Under the pieces are notes generated by a model. It saw only the letters and a list, made by a program, of their open reading frames with translations. It searched no databases and had not been told where the DNA came from. Position numbers and translations under genes: made by a program. From the NCBI GenBank assembly GCA_004525875.1, contig SPBQ01000205.1:1-5115 (forward strand): a stretch of DNA of 5,115 nt. Reading direction: 5' to 3'. Shown here one piece after another: positions 1 through 5,115 of this stretch (positions are counted from its first letter, which is position 1; the number at the start of each line of letters is the position of its first letter). Source of the stretch: Myxococcales bacterium (GTDB lineage Bacteria; Desulfobacterota_B; Binatia; UBA1149; SPBQ01).

Positions 1-1
1 C

Positions 2-799
2 GTCGGCTTCCCGAACCTGCGATGCTACGGCGTGATCACTCGCACGGTAGCCGACACCGCACGCTGCCTCGACTGTACGGTCGGTCCCGAGGAGCGCGAC
101 CCGCTGTCGCTCCCCCACCCCGGCATCTCCTTCGAGGAGAGTATCGATCTTCTGGGGCTGGCCGGCACTCGCTTCGCATGGACCGTCGACCTCGGCATCG
201 GCGATTGCGACGCTGGAGTAGCGATGGTCGCACGCCACGCGGCCGAGGCTCTGGCCGACGCCACGTCGCTGACGAACGTCGGCATCGACGTCGTTCTGCC
301 CGACCCCGCCGAGGCCTGGATCACGCTGGCCGGCCCCGACACGCACACCACCTACGATCCCTTCCTACCTGAGCGCGCCGGCGACGTGAATGACCTGAGC
401 AGGCTCATGTTCGAGCTGACCAAGGGACTCGCGACACCGGACTACGCGCGAGCGGCCCTGGTGCGCGACTCGGTGGTGCAGGCGCTGGCCGACGTCTTCG
501 AACGCGTGGATCTGTTGATGATGCCGACCACGCCGGTGCCCGCGTTCGCGGCCGAAGGCCCCATGCCGACGCAAGTCGAGGGCCGCCCCCTGGGACCGCT
601 CGGCGGCGTGCTCCAGACTTATCTCTTCAACGTCAGCGGTCATCCGGCCATCTCGGTACCGGCGGGCATGTCGGGGGGTGCACCGGTGGGTCTGCAGATC
701 GTCGGGCGTCGGCACAGCGACCTGCGCGTGCTGGCAGCGGCGCGCGCGCTCGAGCGCGCGCGGCCCTGGCCGCTGCTCGCCCCGGCGGCGACCGATTGA
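2..799 (+). CDS. Amidase-signature family hydrolase, C-terminal part (5' end outside window)
   Basis: The reading frame is open from the left edge and ends in TGA, giving 265 residues with no start in the window. A GTG at 32 falls inside a conserved block and is not a plausible start. The block reading YGVITRTVADTARCLD near the left edge is typical of the amidase signature family, in the form GxxTRTVxDxA. Further on come LLMMPTTPVPAFA (about 515-550) and FNVSGHPAISVPAG followed by PVGLQIVGRR (about 626-711), the usual C-terminal core and closing segments of these enzymes. The Ser-cisSer-Lys catalytic triad and glycine-rich signature lie upstream and cannot be checked. The family hydrolyses small amides, and related members are the GatA subunits. 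The lack of GatB or GatC neighbours and the BKACE partner favour a catabolic amidase over tRNA amidotransferase. Substrate unknown. It probably shares a transcript with the BKACE gene 10 bp downstream. Confidence 0.9.
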   Translation, partial: VGFPNLRCYGVITRTVADTARCLDCTVGPEERDPLSLPHPGISFEESIDLLGLAGTRFAWTVDLGIGDCDAGVAMVARHAAEALADATSLTNVGIDVVLPDPAEAWITLAGPDTHTTYDPFLPERAGDVNDLSRLMFELTKGLATPDYARAALVRDSVVQALADVFERVDLLMMPTTPVPAFAAEGPMPTQVEGRPLGPLGGVLQTYLFNVSGHPAISVPAGMSGGAPVGLQIVGRRHSDLRVLAAARALERARPWPLLAPAATD

Positions 800-809
800 G
801 ATCGACGGA

Positions 810-1709
810 ATGAGCCACCGTAGCGACGTGTCCGTCATCATCGAGGTCGCACTCAACGGCGTGACGTCGAAGCAGAAGAACCCCAACGTTCCGCGCGCGC
901 CCGCCGAAGTGTCAGCCGACGCGATCGCCTGCTTCGAGGCCGGTGCGACCATCGCGCATTCGCACAACACGTCGATGATCGAGGATCCCCGCGAGATCGC
1001 CGAGGAGTATGTCGCCCAGTGGCGGCCGGTGCTCGATACCTGTCCCGACGCACTCTGGTACCCAACGCTCTTCTTCAAGACCGACGGCACCATCGGGCTC
1101 GACCACATCGAGCCGCTTCACCGCGCAATCCCACTCACCATGTGTCCAGTCGACCCCGGGTCGGTGAACCTCGGTGGGCCGGATGCCTCCGGACTCCCGA
1201 CCGGCATCGTCTACGCAAACTCGTACGACTCGATTCGCGCCGGCATGGAGTTGTGCGAACGGCTGCGGATGGGGCCGGCGATGGCGATCTACGAGCCGGG
1301 CTTCCTCAGAACTGTCCTCTCCTACTACCACGCGAGCCGCTTGCCGGCCGGCGCGATGGCCAAGCTCTACTTCGGCGGCGACTACGGCGTGTTCGCGACC
1401 ACCCCCGGGGTTAGCTTCGGTCTGCGACCGACCCAGAGCGCCCTCGAGGCGTACCTCGATCTGCTGACAGGCACCGACATCCCGTGGTCGGTCTCGGTCT
1501 GGGGCGGCGACCTCATGAAGACTCCGGTCGCGCGGCTGGCGCTCGAGCGCGGAGGCCACCTTCATGTCGGCCTCGAGGAACACTTCGATCCCGAGCGCCA
1601 GCCGGCGAATGTCGAGCTCGTCCGTGAAGCGGTGGCGCTTGCGGCCGAGGTTGGCAGACCAATCGCGAGCGCCGCCGAGACCGTTCGGATCCTCGGTCTG
1701 ACCCGCTGA
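810..1709 (+). CDS. 3-keto-5-aminohexanoate cleavage enzyme family protein (BKACE, DUF849)
   Basis: This is a 299-residue protein, a normal length for the family. The frame is also open upstream, but the ATG at 810 fits the conserved N-terminus (VIIEVALNGVTSKQKNPNVP) and follows the amidase stop by 10 bp; only a weak GAG/GGA lies ahead of it. BKACE proteins are zinc-dependent TIM barrels that condense a beta-keto acid with acetyl-CoA to give acetoacetate and a new acyl-CoA. The HxH zinc pair is H50 and H52 in ATIAHSHNTSM. The third ligand is likely E256 in GGHLHVGLEEHF, matching the family's VRVGLED. Other landmarks are the MCPVDPGSVNLG stretch (about 111-122) and YEPGF (161-165). Two positions differ from the lysine-fermentation enzyme Kce: the Arg four residues before the zinc Glu is H252, and the Asp after it is E257. 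The keto-acid substrate is therefore probably different and cannot be named. Cytoplasmic; no signal peptide. Confidence 0.9.
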   Translation: MSHRSDVSVIIEVALNGVTSKQKNPNVPRAPAEVSADAIACFEAGATIAHSHNTSMIEDPREIAEEYVAQWRPVLDTCPDALWYPTLFFKTDGTIGLDHIEPLHRAIPLTMCPVDPGSVNLGGPDASGLPTGIVYANSYDSIRAGMELCERLRMGPAMAIYEPGFLRTVLSYYHASRLPAGAMAKLYFGGDYGVFATTPGVSFGLRPTQSALEAYLDLLTGTDIPWSVSVWGGDLMKTPVARLALERGGHLHVGLEEHFDPERQPANVELVREAVALAAEVGRPIASAAETVRILGLTR

Positions 1710-1737
1710 GTCTCGAGCGAGCATCGGCCGCGCCCCG

Positions 1738-2670
1738 CTACGGATACTTCACGCCCGTTAGCTGCTCGGAGACCTCCCACAGATGGTCGGCCGTGGCTTC
1801 GTCGCGGGCGCGGCCGGCGCACGTGACCTTGGTCGGATAGCCCCACCATTGCTGCCAGCCATCGGGGCCGATGTAGTCGCCGCCTTCGACGTCGGGCGCG
1901 GTAGCCGCGTACAGCGTCGGCAGGGAGCCCATCTCCGGACTCTGCGCGAGCAGGTCGTTCGTCACCTTCCAGAAGGATTCCATCATGCTCGAACCCGTCA
2001 TGCGGGCATTCGCGTACTGGAGGTTCGTCGCGGCGTAGCCCGGATGACACCCGACGCTCTTGAGATCGATACTCGCGCGCCGGAGGCGCCGGTCGAGCTC
2101 GAGGGCGAAGAGGAGATTGGCCAGCTTGCTCTGCCCGTAGGCCGGCCACTGGCGGTAACCGCTCTTCCACTGCAAGTCGTCGAAGCGAATCTTGCCGAAC
2201 GAGTGCGCGCTGCTGCTGAGCGTGACGACACGCCCGCCCGTCGTCTCGGCCAGCCGCGCGAAGAGCAAGCCCGTGAGCGCGAAGTGGCCGAGATGATTGG
2301 TGCCGAACTGCATCTCGAAGCCGTCGGCCGTGAGCCGTTTCGGGATGGCCATGATGCCGGCGTTGTTGCATAGGACGTCCAGACGCGAGTGCGCCTCGAG
2401 GAAAGTCCTGGCGAACACGCGGACCGACTCGAGGCTGGCCAGGTCGAGCTGCTCGACCTCGACCGACGCCTCGGGTGCGTAGTTGCGAACGCCCTCGGCC
2501 GCAATCTCTCCACGCTCCGTGTCACGGCAAGCCATGACCACGTGCGCCCCCTTTGCCGCGAACGCCTGCGTCGCCTGGAAGCCGAGCCCGCTGTTGGCGC
2601 CCGTCACGAGGATCGTCTTGGCCGACAGATCCGGCATGTCTTTGATGCCCCATCCCTGCTCTTTCGTCAT
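1738..2670 (-). CDS. Short-chain dehydrogenase/reductase, retinol-dehydrogenase-like
   Basis: This 310-residue protein carries a complete SDR core. The cofactor motif is TGANSGLG (residues 23-30), followed by ACRD at 47-50, where R49 after the second strand suggests NADP(H). LDL at 75-77 includes D76 for the adenine ring. NNAG is at 102-105, the helix-4 Asn is N125 in TNHLGHF, the catalytic Ser lies in LSSSAH (152-154), and YGQSK gives Y178 and K182. HPG (209-211) is the usual turn after strand 6. The N-terminal W..KDMPDLSAK before the Rossmann fold matches the retinol dehydrogenase/WWOX-like group, and this supports the ATG at 2670 although no good Shine-Dalgarno precedes it; ATG at 2637 (M12) is the alternative. 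The C-terminal WQQWWGYP and EVSEQLTG pieces are also seen in this group. It converges with BKACE across 28 bp and diverges from the epimerase. It should reduce or oxidise a carbonyl/alcohol pair; substrate unknown. Confidence 0.92.
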   Translation of the reverse strand: MTKEQGWGIKDMPDLSAKTILVTGANSGLGFQATQAFAAKGAHVVMACRDTERGEIAAEGVRNYAPEASVEVEQLDLASLESVRVFARTFLEAHSRLDVLCNNAGIMAIPKRLTADGFEMQFGTNHLGHFALTGLLFARLAETTGGRVVTLSSSAHSFGKIRFDDLQWKSGYRQWPAYGQSKLANLLFALELDRRLRRASIDLKSVGCHPGYAATNLQYANARMTGSSMMESFWKVTNDLLAQSPEMGSLPTLYAATAPDVEGGDYIGPDGWQQWWGYPTKVTCAGRARDEATADHLWEVSEQLTGVKYP

Positions 2671-2753
2671 GGGCGGATTGTTGCGCGTCGACGGAATAGA
2701 CGCACGCGCGCGGATCGATTAGCCTCGGTGCGGCGGTTAACTTGAGCGGTAGA
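2671..2753. promoter_or_regulatory. Divergent intergenic region between the two SDR genes
   Basis: These 83 bp separate two genes that point away from each other, so both promoters should lie here or inside the neighbouring 5' ends. The region has more A/T islands than its flanks, for example around 2685-2701 and GATTAG at about 2717-2722, and a GTTAAC palindrome at 2736-2741. I could not pick a convincing -35/-10 pair on either strand, so the promoter role rests on gene layout alone. Confidence 0.4.
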
Positions 2754-3764
2754 ATGCGCGTGCTGGTGACAGGATCGACGGGTTTCGTGGGCTCGCACAC
2801 GGCCGCGGCACTTGCAGCGGCGGGCTACGAGCTGCGCCTGTTCGTGCGCGACCCGCAAAAGGCCCGGCGCGTGCTCCGCGTCCAGGGCCTCGACCTGCCC
2901 GAGCACGCGGTCGGCGACGTCACCGACGCCGCGGCGTGTCGCGAGGCGCTCCAGGGCTGCGACGCGGTGGTGCACACAGCCGGCGTGGTCGCGCTCGAAC
3001 GCCATCGCGCCGGCGAGGTGCTGGCGACGAATCTGGCGGGCGTGAAGAACATCGTCGGCCAGGCCGCCGATGCGGGGCTCGATCCGATCGTCTTCGTCTC
3101 GAGCGTCGGCGCACTATTTCAACCGATGGTGGCGGTCGCACCCGACTCGCCGGTGATCGAGGGCGAGAACGCTTACGCTCGGTCCAAATCGCAGTCCGAG
3201 AACTACGTTCGCGAGCTACAGGCCGCCGGCGCCCCGATCCTCACGACCTATCCCACGGCCGTCATCGGGCCCGACGATCCGGGCATCAGCGGCAGCAACA
3301 GAGCCATCGTCACGCTGATGAAGGATGTGTTTCCGCTGACCTCGAGCGGATTTCAGGCCGTCGACGTCCGTGACGTGGCCCGCGTTCACACCCGACTGAT
3401 CGAGCGGCGGGGCACCTCGGGTCGTTACCTGGTCGGCGGCCACTACTTCTCCTGGCCCGAGCTCGGGGAGCTCCTGACGCGCGTTAGCGGAGCACGGCTG
3501 CGCCGCGTCCCCCTGCCCGGTTGGTCGATGCGGCTCGGCGGTCGGGTCTGCGACGTCGCCAAGCGCTTCGTCGACTTCGATTTTCCGATGACGAAGGAAG
3601 GGATGGCGTTCGCCACGCAGTGGGCGCCCGCCGACAGCTCGAAAACGTGTGCCGAGCTGGGAATCGATTTCCGCGACCCTGCCGAGACGCTCCGCGACAC
3701 GATCGTCTGGATGCACCGCGCCGGCCACCTCCGCGCGCGCCACGTCGGGCGCCTCGCCGTCTGA
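2754..3764 (+). CDS. NAD(P)-dependent epimerase/dehydratase family protein (extended SDR)
   Basis: This is a 336-residue protein starting at the ATG at 2754, which puts MRVLVTGSTGFVGSH at the exact N-terminus, as usual for the family. A TTG at 2742 would add four residues and seems less likely. The dinucleotide motif TGSTGFVG covers residues 6-13. R32 in FVRDP after the second strand suggests NADP(H). GDV at 54-56 is the adenine-contact strand, HTAG at 74-77 and VFVSSVGAL (113-121) follow, and the catalytic YARSK gives Y141 and K145. YPTAVIGPDD (166-175) and VDVRDVARVH (203-212) are the substrate-side motifs shared with dihydroflavonol-4-reductase-like and 3-beta-HSD-like members. The C-terminal domain (about 228-336) is complete. 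The protein probably acts on a hydroxy/keto or sugar-nucleotide substrate, which cannot be fixed from sequence. It is divergent from the other SDR and convergent with the phosphoesterase remnant. Confidence 0.9.
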   Translation: MRVLVTGSTGFVGSHTAAALAAAGYELRLFVRDPQKARRVLRVQGLDLPEHAVGDVTDAAACREALQGCDAVVHTAGVVALERHRAGEVLATNLAGVKNIVGQAADAGLDPIVFVSSVGALFQPMVAVAPDSPVIEGENAYARSKSQSENYVRELQAAGAPILTTYPTAVIGPDDPGISGSNRAIVTLMKDVFPLTSSGFQAVDVRDVARVHTRLIERRGTSGRYLVGGHYFSWPELGELLTRVSGARLRRVPLPGWSMRLGGRVCDVAKRFVDFDFPMTKEGMAFATQWAPADSSKTCAELGIDFRDPAETLRDTIVWMHRAGHLRARHVGRLAV

Positions 3765-3807
3765 CGCGGCGCTACCCCAGCTACCCGCACTTGCCCGCAA
3801 GGCCCGC

Positions 3808-3841
3808 TGCCGTGGCGCCGCCTCACGCGGTAGCCGCGGCA
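3808..3841. terminator. Strong GC hairpin between convergent genes, possible bidirectional terminator
   Basis: Positions 3808-3816 (TGCCGTGGC) pair with 3833-3841 (GCCGCGGCA), nine pairs with one G-U on the plus-strand transcript. An inner stem pairs 3818-3821 with 3827-3830 around a five-base loop. The hairpin sits just past the epimerase stop and spans the likely original stop of the phosphoesterase at 3823-3825. There is no T-tract on either side, so it does not meet the usual rule for an intrinsic terminator. Position between convergent genes is the main support. Confidence 0.35.
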
Positions 3842-4911
3842 CCCACGCCCCCTCGGCGAGGCAATGACGGAAGATACGCTCCGGTTCGCCGTCGCCGTCG
3901 ACGGCATAGACCATCAACTCGAGCGCCTCGTTCTCGCGCAGGTCGAGCCGCATGAAACCCGGCCGAGCGGCGCCGAGCATCAACGTGTCCATCCTTTCCA
4001 CCCGGTCGACCTTCTTCGTGCTGCCGGCGCCACTCACCAGGTAGTAAGTGCCAGCGAGATCTCGATGGACCTGCAAGCCATGGTCGTGACCACCGACGTA
4101 GAGCGACGGAACCAGCGGTCGCGACGCCCGGTACACCGTCGACACCGTACGCGCATACCACGGGTTCGAGGCATCGGTGCCCGATACGCCGAGCTGTCGT
4201 GAGATCGGGTACACCGAGCCGATCACCGGCAGCGGCACCCACAGCCACGACGCAAAGTCGGTGAGCGGAAAGATGTGTTGCTTCCATGTGTAGTGACCAC
4301 CATGGGGGCCGGCGGTGATCAGCGGATGGTGCATGATCAGTGCCATGTGCCGGCCGTCGGGATGGTCGAACTCGGCCGCGAGATCGAGGTAGGCGCCGGT
4401 CAGATCGCGGTCGGGACAGTGCTGTCGATGCACGTCCGGGTGCGTGGCCAGATGACCGAAGCCGATGACGTCGATGAAGACCAGACGCAGGCCGTCGCCG
4501 ACGTCGAGGCTGTCCGGGCCGGCACAGCCCGCCGCCGGCATGCTCGTGACGCGCGGGGCGTAGCGCTCGAGGAACTCGCGCTGGGCCAGCCCATCCCAGT
4601 AGACGTTGTCGCCCAGGTAAGCGACGACGACATGGTCCGGCCCGAGTGACCGCGACATGGCCCCCACGTCCGAGTGCAATGCGACGAGAACCGGCTCCTT
4701 GAGCTCCGTGGAGCCCCCCTCGGGAAGCTTCCGGGCGCCGGCGGCCCACGAGATAGGTGGAGTGGGTCACGCGTGAACTCCCCGGACACGCCTGCGGCGC
4801 GACCGGTGCACCGACGACGGTGACAACGGAGCTCGCGCACGCCGAGATCGCCACGCCAACGGTCACAGGGAGCACGGTGAGCCCGATGCGCGCCCATCGC
4901 CGGATCCTCAC
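3823..4911 (-). pseudogene. Lipoprotein calcineurin-like metallophosphoesterase, frameshifted and lacking the GNHD motif
   Basis: The GTG start at 4911 has a good GGAGG (4923-4919) seven bases upstream. The first frame encodes a lipoprotein signal peptide: basic RIRRWAR, a hydrophobic stretch, then lipobox ISAC with C25. It reads on to VTHSTYLVG (residue 56, ending at 4744). There the reading frame is lost, and the protein resumes in the next frame from 4742 as ARKLPEGG...LKEPVLVALHSD. Motif II LGDNVY is at 4616-4599, motif IV HHPL at 4331-4320 with PHGGH after it, and motif V GGHDHG at 4094-4077, so the domain is otherwise recognisable. Motif I (GDAG) is lost at the break, and motif III (GNHD) is absent. 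The resumed frame has no stop near its natural end: after FRHCLAEG it runs on antisense to the epimerase gene. The likely original stop is TGA at 3825-3823 in the first frame. It sits downstream of, and coupled to, an alpha/beta hydrolase. Real decay and sequencing error cannot be told apart here. Confidence 0.8.
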
Positions 4912-5115
4912 CGCGGAGCCTCCAGTAGCCAGTAAAGAACGTTATCGCGGAACACCGCGTTGCGCGTCAGCGCGAGATGCTCCTCGGGAAGGAACATCGT
5001 CGCACGCAGGTCGAGTGGCGTGACGACGAACGGCTGCCAGGCGCGACCCACCCGTTCGTCGAGCACGGCGCTGGAACGTAGCACCGTACGGTCGCCGGGC
5101 GCCGTGCCGATCACG
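4908..5115 (-). CDS. Alpha/beta hydrolase (lipase/LCAT-like), C-terminal fragment, 5' end outside window
   Basis: The frame is open to the right edge and ends in TGA at 4910-4908. About 68 C-terminal residues are visible. PGDRTVLRSSAVLDER near the edge resembles the GDGTV-R-SALLDER segment of lecithin:cholesterol acyltransferase-like alpha/beta hydrolases, where the Asp (D8 of the visible part) is the catalytic acid. LPEEHLALTRNAVFRDNVLYWLLE follows in two pieces, and H46 in EEH is a candidate catalytic His. The nucleophile elbow would be upstream. The usual GDG is GDR here. The stop overlaps the phosphoesterase start as GTGA, a common sign of translational coupling, so the two genes should share an operon. 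The family assignment comes from recalled motif patterns over a short stretch; export or lipid attachment cannot be judged without the N-terminus. Confidence 0.65.
   Translation of the reverse strand, partial: VIGTAPGDRTVLRSSAVLDERVGRAWQPFVVTPLDLRATMFLPEEHLALTRNAVFRDNVLYWLLEAPR
4919..4923 (-). promoter_or_regulatory. Shine-Dalgarno GGAGG for the phosphoesterase GTG start
   Basis: GGAGG on the minus strand lies seven bases before the GTG at 4911-4909, within the last codons of the upstream hydrolase gene. It is the clearest ribosome binding site in the window, and it decides the GTG start that gives a full lipoprotein signal peptide. Confidence 0.7.

Noticed and set aside
912..1724. Long minus-strand open frame of 270 codons antisense to the BKACE gene
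   Set aside because: It mirrors the BKACE coding frame in GC-rich DNA and encodes no recognisable domain, whereas the plus strand has clear family motifs.
1710..1737. Possible terminator between BKACE and the SDR
   Set aside because: The 28 bp contain only a short CTCGAG palindrome, with no usable stem-loop and no T-tract.
1783..2373. Plus-strand open frame of 196 codons antisense to the SDR gene
   Set aside because: No recognisable motif, Arg/Ala/Glu-rich composition typical of a shadow frame, and the minus strand holds a complete SDR.
2742..2753. TTG at 2742 as the epimerase start
   Set aside because: The ATG at 2754 places the Rossmann strand at the usual N-terminal distance, and the added residues match nothing in the family.
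3216..3764. Antisense extension of the phosphoesterase frame across the epimerase gene
   Set aside because: The sequence loses family resemblance after about 3850, and the plus-strand epimerase is complete, so this part is readthrough of a lost stop and not coding.
1..5115. CRISPR arrays, tRNA genes, insertion sequences or attachment sites
   Set aside because: No spaced direct repeats, cloverleaf-like segments, transposase motifs or terminal inverted repeats were seen on either strand.

Overview
The window is high-GC bacterial chromosomal DNA, by eye about two thirds G+C, with strong G/C preference at third codon positions. Genes are tightly packed. The content is mostly catabolic or redox enzymes (amidase, BKACE, two SDR-type oxidoreductases) plus a lipoprotein phosphoesterase next to an alpha/beta hydrolase. 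This fits an environmental Gram-negative or Gram-negative-like lineage such as Myxococcota, Binatota or a high-GC proteobacterium, but nothing here fixes the taxon. I saw no RNA gene, insertion sequence, CRISPR array or origin.

Layout: (1) 2-799, plus strand, the 3' part of an amidase-signature hydrolase, followed after 10 bp by (2) 810-1709, a beta-keto acid cleavage enzyme (BKACE, DUF849). The two look like one operon. (3) 1738-2670, minus strand, a classical-type short-chain dehydrogenase of the retinol-dehydrogenase-like group, convergent with BKACE. (4) 2754-3764, plus strand, an extended SDR (epimerase/dehydratase or dihydroflavonol-reductase-like), divergent from (3) across an 83-bp gap. 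(5) 3823-4911, minus strand, a lipoprotein calcineurin-like metallophosphoesterase that is disrupted: a frame break removes the first metal-binding motif, the GNHD motif is missing, and the 3' end is out of frame with its likely stop. (6) 4908-5115, minus strand, the C-terminal end of an alpha/beta hydrolase whose stop overlaps the phosphoesterase start by 4 bp (GTGA).

The amidase and BKACE may work in sequence on a small amide or keto-acid substrate, and the two SDRs may share regulation from their common intergenic region. Both statements are inferences from position. The most notable signal is the decayed or mis-sequenced phosphoesterase. Most of its domain is still well conserved, and a 2-base restoration at one position rebuilds the expected GDAG motif exactly. 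I found no convincing sign of a new multi-gene system.
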